Shown: one piece after another, positions 11,401 to 17,411 of the stretch | Layout: each line of letters opens with the position of its first letter | How positions within the stretch are numbered: position 1 is the first letter of the stretch | Virus record (IMG/VR): IMGVR_UViG_3300025099_000081 | Location: 1-32,712 of that record | DNA length: 32,712 nucleotides | Origin: a virus | Reading direction: 5' to 3' (one strand) | Position numbers and translations under genes: made by a program | Notes under the pieces: model-generated | The model's input: only the letters and a program-made list of their open reading frames with translations | What the model was told of the DNA's origin: nothing | Databases searched by the model: none

Positions 11401-12592
11401 ACTTTTTAATAATACGACAGGTACAGCTAATACTGCATTAGGTGTAGAATCTCTAAAAGCAAACACAACAGCAAACAGTAATACAGCAGTTGGACTTAAA
11501 TCACTTTACGCTAATACAACAGGAACAGATAATACAGCTATCGGACAACAGAGTTTATTTTCTAACACAACAGGTGATAGAAATGTAGCATCAGGTTATA
11601 CTGCTCTATATACAAATACAACAGGTAATTGCAATATAGCAGTTGGAAGACAAGCATTATATAATAACACCACAGCTTCTAATAATACAGCAGTAGGTAA
11701 TAATGCTTTATTTACTAACACAACAGGTTGTCAAAATACTGCTTTGGGTGAGAGTGCATTAGCTGTTAACACAACAGGTTGTTCAAACGTAGCAATTGGT
11801 CATCTATCTTTAGATGCTAACACAACAGGTTGTTTTAATACAGCAGTTGGAAAAGAATCTTTAACAAGTAATACAACAGGTGTTCATAATATTGCAATTG
11901 GTAGAGCAACTTTAGACCAAAATACAACAGGTCATTATAATTTAGCAGTTGGTTATCAAGCTATGGCTGTTAATACAGCTTCTTGTTATCATACTGCACT
12001 TGGTTATTTTGCTTTATTTCTTACCAATGGTGGTGAAAGTAATACTGCTGTAGGAAGAAACTCAGGGTACAATATTTCAACAGGCTCTAATAACTTAACA
12101 TTAGGATTTAATGCAGGTAGGTCTAGTTCCCCATCAGGTGCAATTACAACAAGTTCTAATAATGTTGTTCTTGGAAATGATAGTATCACAGATTTATATT
12201 GTGCTGATACATCAATTTCATCATCAGATTTAAGAGATAAGACTGATATAGAAGATTTTACACATGGTTTAGATTTTGTAACAAAATTAAATCCTAAAAC
12301 TTATAGATGGGATAAACGAAGTTGGTATATAACTGATGACAACCAAAGTATATTAGATGTAACACCAGATGGTTCTAAAAAGAAAAATAAAAAACATATT
12401 GGTTTCTTAGCACAAGACGTATTGGCTTTAGAAAAAGAAATAGGTTTTGCTAATGATAGAGATGATATGTTAGTTGTTAATCAAACTGAAGATGAAACTA
12501 GATATGGTCTAAAATATGAAAGATTAGTACCTGTATTAGTCAATGCAATTAAAGAATTAAAAGCAGAAATAGACGAATTAAAGAAAAAATAA
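8414..12592 (+). CDS. Giant tail fibre: T7-like anchor, repeat shaft, S74 chaperone
   Basis: 1392-residue receptor-binding fibre. Residues 1-150 match the T7-type tail-fibre N-terminal domain that docks to the tail (FAYSFKIFADSDLVV, then EEGLDRNTMIAQQ). Residues 222-290 are an Ala/Ser/Thr-rich, coiled-coil-like stalk. Residues 345-488 hold about 11-12 copies of a 12-residue repeat (consensus MNTLGTSDVVND). Residues 599-1226 hold about 37 tandem 17-residue units (consensus NTAVGxxSLxANTTGxx), a trimeric beta-roll pattern like YadA/Hia heads, with about 20 Cys. Residues 1271-1392 are a peptidase S74 intramolecular chaperone with the Ser-Lys pair SDLRDK (S1271, K1276), then GFLAQDV and a terminal YERLVPVLVNAIKELKAEI helix; it is expected to cleave itself off after trimerisation. 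An AGGAAAG ribosome site precedes the ATG. Confidence 0.92.
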   Translation: MTVSTTIIKNSHNGNGSTTTFAYSFKIFADSDLVVIIRSSTGTETTKTLTTHYTVTGAGSASGGTVVFTSGNIPASGETVVIRRNVPQTQVIDYIANDPFPAETHEEGLDRNTMIAQQVSEATDRSIKLSRTNTMTSTEFTVGATDRANKVLSFDSSGELSVTQELGTFRGNWSASTAYQVRDLVKDTSTNNIFLANTAHTSSGSQPLTTNTDSAKWDLIVDAASATTSASAAATSATASANSATASANSATASANSASAASTSETNAGNSATAAASSATSAAASFDSFDDRYLGAKSSDPSTDNDGNALLTGALYFNSTDDVMKNYTGSAWQNLKPTSSEQTNINTLSASAVVADMAILGTTDVVNDMNILATADVVADMNTLATSDVVTDMNTLGTADVVNDMNVLGTSANVAAMNLLGTSAVVADMAILGTSDVVSDMNTLATADVVNDMNVLGTSANVTAMNTLGTSTNVTNMATVAANITGVNSFAERYRVTSSNPTSSLDAGDLAFVTGDSALKFYDGSSWTSIAPGIANVVDDSSPQLGGNLDLNSNSITGTGNLDIANGTIKLDGNYPTGTENVALGDKALDDGSLSGAHNTAIGSCSMTANTSGQRNTAVGRTSLEANTTGSCHTAFGFGTLRSNVNGNYNTAIGYQSLNANISSDNNTGVGYNTLVVNTAANNTAVGSNSLVANTTGGENTAVGGSALQKNTTASNNAAVGYLSLYNTTTGGANTSLGTCSLKENTTGVHNVAVGKDALEANTTGGCNTAVGKEALAANTTASDGVAVGYLSLNSNTTGIRNTAVGRCSMQANTSGCCNVAVGSRAMLVNVSGDFNTALGGSALESNTTADNNTAVGAHSLKVNTTGASNTAVGKCALAANTTGNNNTALGFESLIANTTGESNVALGRTSLFSNTTGSDNIAIGLSALRCNTTASQNTAVGFCALCSNTTGCCNTALGRSSLIANTTGNFNTAVGRGAMQVNTTASENTAVGFLSLFNNTTGTANTALGVESLKANTTANSNTAVGLKSLYANTTGTDNTAIGQQSLFSNTTGDRNVASGYTALYTNTTGNCNIAVGRQALYNNTTASNNTAVGNNALFTNTTGCQNTALGESALAVNTTGCSNVAIGHLSLDANTTGCFNTAVGKESLTSNTTGVHNIAIGRATLDQNTTGHYNLAVGYQAMAVNTASCYHTALGYFALFLTNGGESNTAVGRNSGYNISTGSNNLTLGFNAGRSSSPSGAITTSSNNVVLGNDSITDLYCADTSISSSDLRDKTDIEDFTHGLDFVTKLNPKTYRWDKRSWYITDDNQSILDVTPDGSKKKNKKHIGFLAQDVLALEKEIGFANDRDDMLVVNQTEDETRYGLKYERLVPVLVNAIKELKAEIDELKKK
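9446..9877 (+). repeat. 12-residue (36-bp) tandem repeats in fibre shaft
   Basis: About 12 in-frame units spaced 36 bases apart; ATG of the 'MAIL/MNTL' units occurs every 36 bases from 9482 to 9842. Consensus is M-N-x-L-G/A-T-S-D-V-V-x-D. The nucleotide sequence is diverged between units while the protein pattern is kept, which points to selection on the fibre rather than recent duplication. Confidence 0.85.
10208..12091 (+). repeat. About 37 tandem 17-residue (51-bp) beta-roll repeats in fibre
   Basis: Units of consensus NTAVGxxSLxANTTGxx run from 10208 to 12091. I count 37, one of them 16 residues long, plus degenerate flanking units. Variable positions 6-7 and 16-17 hold the diversity, including repeated Cys. 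Synonymous divergence between units is high, so the array is old and maintained. Confidence 0.88.
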
Positions 12593-12616
12593 ACAATAAC
12601 TAATGAAAGGAACAAA

Positions 12617-13498
12617 ATGTTAAATACATATGTCGTAGAAGGCGGAGTAGGTAAATGTACTGCATTTACAGCTTTAATACCAGAACTTAAAAAAAAATCA
12701 GAGGTGCAAATATATACACCTTACATTGGTTGCTTTGGTGGTAATCCAAATGTTAAGATGGCATTTGAAGGAACTATACCTTTAACACATCCAGACATAA
12801 TGGCATCAGATAATCTATATTATTGTGAGCCATATAAATCTAATTTTCAATTTGGTAAACAACATTTAATAGAAAGTTACTGTGAGCATCATGGTGTTAA
12901 ATATGATAAATCAATGAAACCCAAAATATACACAGAGCAATACAAAGAAAAAGTTGATGAATGGTTAAAGGTAAATAAGATAGGTAAATATATTTTAATT
13001 CAACTTTCTGGTGGACAACCTCAAATGGGTTTTAATGTTAATAACCAATATGTTAATATTAATCCTAATAGAAACTATCCACCTTTTCTTGCACAACAAG
13101 TTGTTGATATGCTAAGAAAAGAATATCCAAACACAACTATTATTAACTGCGTATTACCTAATGAACCACATTTTAATGGTACTATAAGATGTGATCTACA
13201 TTGGACACATATACATGAAATGTTAAAAGGTGCAGAGGGGTTTATTAGTATTGATAGTTGCTTAAATCACTTTTCAGCATCAGCAGAAAAACATGGAGTA
13301 GTTGTTTGGGGTTCAACAAGGTGGACACAATTTGGTTATTCACACAACAAAAACCTACAATTTCACATGAATGATAAATGGGATGAAATAAAGTATGTTG
13401 AAAGTGATCCTAGAAATGTTATGGTAGAACCTAAATTAATTATTGATAGTTTTAAAAAACTTGATAAAGACAAACCAGTTGCGTGTGCAACTAAATAG
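12617..13498 (+). CDS. Glycosyltransferase family 9-like protein
   Basis: 293-residue protein with the layout of a GT-B, GT9-like (heptosyltransferase-type) enzyme. Residues 208-241 carry GFISIDSCLNHFSASAEKHG followed by VVVWGSTRWTQFGY, the equivalent of the nucleotide-sugar binding 'DSG.mHlA.a...P.v.l.Gpt....fGp' signature. The N-terminal EGGVGKCTAFTALIPEL matches the 'GG.GD...tp.l..L' start of such enzymes. The canonical 'G' after DS is replaced by C, so the donor site may be altered. It follows the tail fibre (24-base gap) with a GAAAGGAAC ribosome site. Likely roles are modification of virion or host-surface glycan; acceptor and donor cannot be read from sequence. Confidence 0.68.
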   Translation: MLNTYVVEGGVGKCTAFTALIPELKKKSEVQIYTPYIGCFGGNPNVKMAFEGTIPLTHPDIMASDNLYYCEPYKSNFQFGKQHLIESYCEHHGVKYDKSMKPKIYTEQYKEKVDEWLKVNKIGKYILIQLSGGQPQMGFNVNNQYVNINPNRNYPPFLAQQVVDMLRKEYPNTTIINCVLPNEPHFNGTIRCDLHWTHIHEMLKGAEGFISIDSCLNHFSASAEKHGVVVWGSTRWTQFGYSHNKNLQFHMNDKWDEIKYVESDPRNVMVEPKLIIDSFKKLDKDKPVACATK

Positions 13499-13507
13499 GA
13501 GATAAAT

Positions 13508-13759
13508 ATGAGTGAAGAAGTAAAAACAGCAGAAGAAATAGCACAAGATTACACAGCTATGGGTCATTCTGTAGATTTAATTAATGGTATCATTGATGAA
13601 ACTCAAATGGCAGATGAATCAGCAGAAGATAGACAAAATGCAGTTGACAGAAATGTTGAACACTTAGAAATTATGGTTGCTAAAGATTACTGGACAGATG
13701 AAAGTATGACTTCAGTTAATGCAGCTATTACTGCTGGTAAAGCATATACTGCTAGTTAA
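13508..13759 (+). CDS. Small acidic conserved marine-phage protein
   Basis: 83 residues, strongly acidic, predicted helical. The pattern YTAMGHSVDLINGIID, then DRNVEHLEIMVAKDYWTDESMTSVNAAITAGKAY is one I recognise from short proteins encoded near tail fibres in marine phages including cyanophages; function unknown. An AGGAGAT ribosome site sits 6-8 bases before the ATG. The location just after the glycosyltransferase suggests late expression with structural genes. Confidence 0.7.
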   Translation: MSEEVKTAEEIAQDYTAMGHSVDLINGIIDETQMADESAEDRQNAVDRNVEHLEIMVAKDYWTDESMTSVNAAITAGKAYTAS

Positions 13760-13768
13760 TTTATTATA

Positions 13769-13984
13769 ATGAAATTTGTTTTAGCCTACACTATTTGTTC
13801 GGCTATTACAGGTTTTTGTAATACACCAATAGCACATCCTACAGATTTTAATACTTGGACCGATTGCACAAAACATGGTGCAGTAATAACTATAAAAACT
13901 ACCAATGATTTTTTAGAAAGATTTAACGAAGAAAAATTATACGTTTCTTATTTTTGTAATTCAGTGGAGAGAGATAATGCCTAA
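13769..13984 (+). CDS. Small Cys-containing protein with signal-like N-terminus, unknown function
   Basis: 71 residues. The N-terminus MKFVLAYTICSAITGFC is hydrophobic and could be a weak signal peptide or membrane anchor. Cys residues recur in the remainder, compatible with an exported, disulfide-bonded protein. No clear Shine-Dalgarno precedes the ATG (only AT-rich sequence). It overlaps the next gene by 8 bases. No family recognised. Confidence 0.5.
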   Translation: MKFVLAYTICSAITGFCNTPIAHPTDFNTWTDCTKHGAVITIKTTNDFLERFNEEKLYVSYFCNSVERDNA

Positions 13985-14171
13985 GAACTCTGCGCTTGAA
14001 AGAATAGAATCACACGAAAAACTTTGTAGAATAATGCAAAAACAAACTCATCAAAAAATTCATAATATCGAAACAGAAATCAAAGATATAAAAAAACATT
14101 TATACTATGCTATGTCTGCGCTCATAGGTGGTATGTTCACAATTATAGTTATATTATTTCAAAAACTTTAA
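13977..14171 (+). CDS. Small tail-anchored coiled-coil membrane protein
   Basis: 64 residues: a charged helix (ERIESHEKLCRIMQKQTHQKIHNIE...) followed by a C-terminal membrane segment (YAMSALIGGMFTIIVILFQ, about 43-62). This resembles small XhlA-type or accessory lysis membrane proteins in architecture only. GGAGAGAG lies just upstream of the ATG. Close to the holin-like gene, so a role in lysis or membrane association is possible but unproven. Confidence 0.6.
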   Translation: MPKNSALERIESHEKLCRIMQKQTHQKIHNIETEIKDIKKHLYYAMSALIGGMFTIIVILFQKL

Positions 14172-14185
14172 ACTTTAAGGCTGCT

Positions 14186-14491
14186 ATGGCTAGAAGAAAA
14201 AAGGCAATCACTGGTTTAGTTAGCGAAATGAAAGTACAAATAGAACTTGCAGAAGATCCAAACTTATTAGTATTTACACCGCTTGGTGGTCTAGGTCCGG
14301 TAGATATTGTTACTTTAAATATGTCTACAGGTGAGTATATTGGGTATGATGTTAAGTCAAAAAACTATAGAAAGAAAGATAGTTATGTTGCACCAGATGG
14401 ATACAAAAGAAATCTTAAAGGAACTTTTATATCAAGAGGTGCTACTAAAGAACAAAAGAAACTAAAGATAAAGATAATATATGCCAAATGA
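14186..14491 (+). CDS. Mini PD-(D/E)XK nuclease-like protein
   Basis: 101 residues. Glu14 in an N-terminal helix (LVSEMKVQIELAE), GPVDIVTL with Asp40, and GEYIGYDVKSKNY with Asp55-x-Lys57 are spaced like the PD-(D/E)XK catalytic core of Holliday-junction-resolvase or VSR-like nucleases. The length covers little more than this core. An AAGG ribosome site precedes the ATG, and the 3' end overlaps the next gene by 11 bases. Candidate roles are branched-DNA resolution before packaging or host DNA degradation. The motif is visible; activity is inference. Confidence 0.6.
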   Translation: MARRKKAITGLVSEMKVQIELAEDPNLLVFTPLGGLGPVDIVTLNMSTGEYIGYDVKSKNYRKKDSYVAPDGYKRNLKGTFISRGATKEQKKLKIKIIYAK

Positions 14492-14693
14492 TAATTCGCT
14501 AGATATTATTAATGAGTATAAAGAGCAGGTAAGAATACTGAAAGGACAGATTGCAGAGCTTGAAGATGCAAATAAGTCTAAAGATTCAGCTAATAAAAGG
14601 TGTTTGCAAAAGCTAGAATTTTGTACTAAAGATTTAGATGATGCTCAAAAAAAAATCAAAGAATTAGAGGAGAAAATAGATAATGCCATTTGA
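14481..14693 (+). CDS. Small coiled-coil protein
   Basis: 70 residues, almost entirely heptad-like charged helix (YKEQVRILKGQIAELEDANK..., then DDAQKKIKELEEKI) with two Cys in the middle. No membrane segment. It overlaps both neighbours by 11 bases (mini-PD-(D/E)XK gene and holin-like gene), so it is part of a translationally coupled set. Function unknown; a scaffold or partner protein is plausible. Confidence 0.6.
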   Translation: MPNDNSLDIINEYKEQVRILKGQIAELEDANKSKDSANKRCLQKLEFCTKDLDDAQKKIKELEEKIDNAI

Positions 14694-15114
14694 AATGATA
14701 ACAATGCTAGGCTCTACTGTATTAGGTGGAGTGATGAGTATTTGGTCCCAAAGTATTAAAGCAAAAAGAGAAGAACAAAAGATGTTAATACAAAGAGCAG
14801 AAGTACAAACTGCTGCTTTTAAAGAAGCAAGAGAGTATGAGAACACAGGCTTTCAATGGACCAGAAGAATAATTGCACTTACTGCTATCTTTGCTATAGT
14901 TGTATTACCAAAAATTTTACCACTTATCTCTCCAGATGCTCACGTTGTAGTTGGCTACACACAATTTAAACCCGGATTTTTATTCTTTGAAGGTAAAGAA
15001 ATTATGAAGTGGGTACCTATGGATGCTAAAGGAATAATCATTACACCACTAGATACTAACTTAGTATCTGCAATTATTGGTTTATACTTTGGTGGGTCCT
15101 TAGTTAAAAAATGA
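14683..15114 (+). CDS. Holin-like three-TM protein (GTA holin type)
   Basis: 143 residues with a short hydrophobic N-terminal segment (about 7-22), a charged helix, a strong membrane segment at 63-83 (IIALTAIFAIVVLPKILPLI) and another at the C-terminus (about 122-140) ending in LVKK. This matches the organisation of the 3-TM holin family known from gene transfer agents and common in marine phages. GGAG lies upstream of the ATG; the stop overlaps the cupin gene as ATGA. Proposed role: timed permeabilisation of the inner membrane. No endolysin gene sits next to it, which is unusual. Confidence 0.6.
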   Translation: MPFEMITMLGSTVLGGVMSIWSQSIKAKREEQKMLIQRAEVQTAAFKEAREYENTGFQWTRRIIALTAIFAIVVLPKILPLISPDAHVVVGYTQFKPGFLFFEGKEIMKWVPMDAKGIIITPLDTNLVSAIIGLYFGGSLVKK

Positions 15115-15608
15115 TTGATCCCAATCAAGACAAACTATCTCATTTTGCGCACTGGTATCTAACCTCTGGTGAAGTAGATAAAGTATATACACCTATGAAA
15201 AATGGTTTAGTATTCATAGAAGGTGTTAGTGGTATAGTTTTATATAGAGTAAAATCTTTTCAAGTAGAACTATTTATATGTCAGCCTAACTGTGTAATAC
15301 CACAACACACACATCCAGATGTAGATAGTTATGAATGTTTTTTATATGGAATGAAATTCACTCACTCTGGTGAAACTATAATTGATCACGAAGAAGCATT
15401 TAAAGAAGAGAATGGTTTTCCAATTAATCTTTATCAAACTATAAGAGTAAGACCAAATGATCCTCATGGCGGAACAGCATCTGATAAGGGAGGTGCTTTT
15501 ATATCTATTCAACACTGGTTAAATGATGTAGAACCTACTCATGTAAGTTCTAATTGGGATGGAAATTATATGGGTAAAGAACATTTAAAACAAGCAAACA
15601 CAAAATGA
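15111..15608 (+). CDS. Cupin-fold protein
   Basis: 165 residues. CVIPQHTHPDVDSYECFLYG (61-80) supplies His66, His68 and Glu75, and VRPNDPHGG supplies His119. Together these are the HxH...E...H metal site of a cupin beta-barrel. It could be a metal-dependent dioxygenase, isomerase or sugar-binding cupin; the substrate is not evident. It is translationally coupled to the holin-like gene (ATGA overlap) and to a tiny ORF at its 3' end. Cupins recur in marine phages near tail or lysis genes; a role in glycan or host-metabolite modification is only a guess. Confidence 0.65.
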   Translation: MIDPNQDKLSHFAHWYLTSGEVDKVYTPMKNGLVFIEGVSGIVLYRVKSFQVELFICQPNCVIPQHTHPDVDSYECFLYGMKFTHSGETIIDHEEAFKEENGFPINLYQTIRVRPNDPHGGTASDKGGAFISIQHWLNDVEPTHVSSNWDGNYMGKEHLKQANTK

Positions 15609-15733
15609 AGTTGTATGCACAACAATATAGTAAGAGAGTAACACACTTATCACAACAAGGTTATGGCAAAAAAAAAGTTAAATCTCGAAAAACTAGAACA
15701 CGTCAGAATACCAAAAAAAACAAGTATAGGTAG
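15605..15733 (+). CDS. Tiny basic ORF, possible
   Basis: 42 codons, starting on the ATGA overlap with the cupin stop. The product (MKLYAQQYSKRVTHLSQQGY...) is highly basic at its C-terminus. It shares most of its length with the better-supported ORF beginning at 15663 in another frame, so one of the two may be spurious. Kept because of the coupled start. Confidence 0.35.
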   Translation: MKLYAQQYSKRVTHLSQQGYGKKKVKSRKTRTRQNTKKNKYR

Positions 15734-15812
15734 ACGACCTAAACTATCTTCTATGAATAAACATAGAAAGAGACAAAAAGGTAAATCAAAAAATCGTGGA
15801 CAAGGGAAGTAA
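15663..15812 (+). CDS. Tiny basic conserved protein
   Basis: 49 residues, about a third Lys/Arg. The pattern KTSIGRRPKLSSMNKHRKRQKGKSKNRGQGK resembles a short basic protein (KTSIG...NKHKR...RGQGR) that recurs in marine phages; function unknown. AAGG lies 4-7 bases upstream of the ATG. Too basic and short for an enzyme; nucleic-acid binding is plausible. Confidence 0.6.
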   Translation: MAKKKLNLEKLEHVRIPKKTSIGRRPKLSSMNKHRKRQKGKSKNRGQGK

Positions 15813-15844
15813 TATCTTATAATAAAAAGTCGGAGGATATAAAT

Positions 15845-15985
15845 ATGCATGATGATATACCTACACACGAACAGGACTTAAATATGATACAAAAGATTAA
15901 GAACAAAGCTATGCACTATTGGACAGACCATAAAGAAATGGTTATCGCAATAGCTGTAGTATTGGTTATTGCTATCATTATATAA
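15845..15985 (+). CDS. Tiny C-terminal-anchored membrane protein
   Basis: 46 residues. An N-terminal acidic/polar part (MHDDIPTHEQDLNMIQKIKN) is followed by a single membrane helix at the C-terminus (EMVIAIAVVLVIAIII). The ribosome site GGAGG at 15832-15836 is the best in this region (8-base spacing), arguing for real expression. Similar small 'PTHEQDLNM' membrane proteins occur in marine phages. Unknown function; membrane location suggests lysis or envelope remodelling. Confidence 0.65.
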   Translation: MHDDIPTHEQDLNMIQKIKNKAMHYWTDHKEMVIAIAVVLVIAIII

Positions 15986-16004
15986 TCAAACATAAGGATA
16001 ACCT

Positions 16005-16094
16005 ATGGAGATAGACAGGATGAACTACTATTTCACAGGTTTTCTTATAATAATGCTTACGTTGTTGGCTTTTTGTGGAGGACCAGCAACATGA
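16005..16094 (+). CDS. 29-residue membrane peptide
   Basis: ATG preceded by AAGGA at 6-base spacing. The product is MEIDRMNYYFTGF followed by a hydrophobic run LIIMLTLLAFCGGPAT, i.e. one membrane segment or lipoprotein-like signal (LAFC is a poor lipobox because of the Phe). It overlaps the next small gene's ATG by 4 bases. Could be a small holin or disruptin-type peptide; unproven. Confidence 0.45.
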   Translation: MEIDRMNYYFTGFLIIMLTLLAFCGGPAT

Positions 16095-16198
16095 TTGATA
16101 AATTTATCTATAATTTTTTTGGAAAATTAGATATACTTTGTGGTTTGATAGACAAACTATTTGCGCCACGTTGTAAATGTAAGAAGAAAAAGAAATGA
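16091..16198 (+). CDS. 35-residue amphipathic Cys/Lys-tailed peptide
   Basis: Starts on an ATGA overlap with the previous tiny gene and ends on an ATGA overlap with the next. The sequence MIDKFIYNFFGKLDILCGLIDKLF is an amphipathic helix, then APRCKCKKKKK: a CxC motif and a five-Lys tail. The same style of C-terminus is seen in other marine-phage peptides. Peripheral membrane or nucleic-acid association is possible. Confidence 0.5.
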   Translation: MIDKFIYNFFGKLDILCGLIDKLFAPRCKCKKKKK

Positions 16199-16560
16199 AA
16201 GTATCTGAAAATACATCTGTAAGTATGCCAATCAAAAATATGGTTGGTATCATTGTAGCGGTTGCTATGGGTATCTTTGCATACACTGAAGTTACTGCTA
16301 GACTTACATCACTTGAAACATCAAGAGAATTATTTCAAGCTGACTTACTTAAAAAGTCAGAACAAAAACCAACTGATCAAGAACAGTTTATGTTATTGGA
16401 ATCAGTTTTTGCTGACGTAGAAAAACTTACAGAAAATCAAGAGCAGAACATGACTAACAAAGTTAATATAGAATTTTTAAAAAACCAATTAGAAAAAGCA
16501 TTAAAAGATATTGAACATTTAAAAGATAAAGTAAGACAAAATGGTAATGGTCATGATTGA
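16195..16560 (+). CDS. N-terminally anchored coiled-coil protein (spanin-like layout)
   Basis: 121 residues. A short N-terminal tail, one membrane helix at about 15-31 (NMVGIIVAVAMGIFAYTEV), then a long charged coiled-coil (SLETSRELFQADLLKK, later VNIEFLKNQLEKALKDIEHLKDKV). An N-in inner-membrane helix with a periplasmic coiled coil is the architecture of i-spanins, but sequence similarity to a spanin family was not recognised. It overlaps the following gene, which begins with a membrane segment, so the pair could be a spanin equivalent. Coupled to the upstream peptide by ATGA. Confidence 0.6.
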   Translation: MKVSENTSVSMPIKNMVGIIVAVAMGIFAYTEVTARLTSLETSRELFQADLLKKSEQKPTDQEQFMLLESVFADVEKLTENQEQNMTNKVNIEFLKNQLEKALKDIEHLKDKVRQNGNGHD

Positions 16561-16768
16561 AATAGTGGTAGCATTATTATTAGTAATTAATTCAGAGATA
16601 AAAGAAGCTCGTATACAACCCGATCTTAGCACTTGCCTTAAAGGTAAAAGATTAGCAAATCGTACAAACACTGGTAGTAATATTGTTTACCAATGTGTGC
16701 GTAGCAAGGCAGAGCTTGAAAAAAATATTGATGGGTCCTTATCAATCAAGAAACTTATATTGGAGTAA
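16553..16768 (+). CDS. Small protein with N-terminal membrane/signal segment, two Cys
   Basis: 71 residues from the ATG at 16553; ATGs at 16541 and 16547 are in frame but give a non-natural MVMVM start. N-terminal MIEIVVALLLVINSEIKEARI is a signal anchor; the rest holds STCLKGKRLANR and VYQCVRSKAELEK, probably one disulfide, and ends KKLILE. The pattern is conserved in small marine-phage proteins of unknown role. It overlaps the coiled-coil membrane gene by 8 bases and may be its partner. Confidence 0.6.
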   Translation: MIEIVVALLLVINSEIKEARIQPDLSTCLKGKRLANRTNTGSNIVYQCVRSKAELEKNIDGSLSIKKLILE

Positions 16769-16770
16769 TT

Positions 16771-17037
16771 ATGGCAAAGACACCAGCATGGCAACGTAAA
16801 GAAGGCAAGAATCCTAAAGGAGGATTAAATGCTAAAGGTAGAGCTTCTTATAACAAAGGTCGTACAAAGACCGGCAAGAAGAGAAACTTAAAAGCACCAA
16901 GTAAAAAAGTAGGCAACAAACGTAGAGCTAGTTTCTGTGCGAGGATGAAAGGCATGAAGAAGAAATTGACTTCAGCTAAAACTGCAAGAGATCCTAACAG
17001 TAGAATTAACAAAGCACTTCGTGCTTGGAACTGTTAA
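16771..17037 (+). CDS. Highly basic DUF6321-like protein
   Basis: 88 residues, about 35% Lys/Arg. MAKTPAWQRKEGKNPKGGLNAKGRASYN is the start of a small phage family (resembling DUF6321) found in many aquatic phages, and RRASFCARMKGMKK in the middle fits the same family. It follows the previous stop by 2 bases and its TAA overlaps the next ATG. Function unknown; the charge suggests DNA or RNA binding, or a virion-packaged condensing protein. Confidence 0.75.
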   Translation: MAKTPAWQRKEGKNPKGGLNAKGRASYNKGRTKTGKKRNLKAPSKKVGNKRRASFCARMKGMKKKLTSAKTARDPNSRINKALRAWNC

Positions 17038-17240
17038 TGAAACGTAAGACTTGGGTTAAAAGAGAAACAGTTAGGCTTTGTGGTTATTGTGAAGAATGTA
17101 ATAAAGAACTATTGAGTAATGAAGGCGGATGGATTATAACTCATACCAAGAAGTATTTTTGCCATGATGGTAAAGATGGTTCTTGTTTTGATAACTATTG
17201 TAAACGTAAATTAAAGGAGAAACAATATGCCGGGATATAA
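17037..17240 (+). CDS. Zinc-ribbon/treble-clef-like small protein
   Basis: 67 residues from the ATG at 17037, which overlaps the upstream TAA; an upstream in-frame ATG at 17025 lies within the previous gene and is less likely. LCGYCEECNKELL and YFCHDGKDGSCFDNYCKRK supply a CxxCxxC cluster and a second Cys/His cluster, typical of a small zinc-binding fold. Role unknown; such phage proteins often bind nucleic acid or host proteins. Confidence 0.6.
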   Translation: MKRKTWVKRETVRLCGYCEECNKELLSNEGGWIITHTKKYFCHDGKDGSCFDNYCKRKLKEKQYAGI

Positions 17241-17316
17241 AATGAAGAAACCAATGACAAAAAAGAAAGTTAAGAAAGCAAAGAAAGCTAAAAAATCTAA
17301 AGGGAGAATGTACTAA
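17227..17316 (+). CDS. 29-residue Lys-rich peptide
   Basis: The sequence begins MPGYKMKKPMTKKK and ends SKGRMY; about half the residues are Lys. GGAG lies upstream at normal spacing, and its TAA overlaps the next ATG. 'MPGYK.KK' peptides of this kind recur in marine phages. Unknown function. Confidence 0.5.
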   Translation: MPGYKMKKPMTKKKVKKAKKAKKSKGRMY

Positions 17317-17411
17317 TGTTAAAAGGTAAACAGAAAAATCTTCCACCTGCATTAAAGAAAAAAATTATTGCAGCAAAAATGAAGAAGAATAAAAATAAAA
17401 AGAAAAAATAA
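17316..17411 (+). CDS. 31-residue Lys-rich peptide
   Basis: Starts on the TAATG junction after the previous peptide; sequence MLKGKQKNLPPALKKKIIAA, then a Lys/Asn tail. The LPPALKKKI core is common in short aquatic-phage peptides. Its own TAA overlaps the next ATG. Function unknown. Confidence 0.5.
   Translation: MLKGKQKNLPPALKKKIIAAKMKKNKNKKKK

Noticed and set aside
10208-12091. Regular 51-base spacing considered as a CRISPR-like or DNA-level tandem array
   Set aside because: The units are in frame, diverged at synonymous positions and lack identical repeats with unique spacers; this is a protein repeat.
8950-12189. Several long minus-strand ORFs opposite the tail fibre (up to 159 codons)
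   Set aside because: They mirror the repeats of the fibre on the opposite strand, have no ribosome sites and arise from the low stop density of the Ala/Thr-rich repeat coding; they are shadows.
15111-15608. Cupin considered as a prolyl hydroxylase or 2OG-oxygenase common in marine phages
   Set aside because: The metal motif is HxH...E...H of cupins, not HxD...H with a distal Arg.
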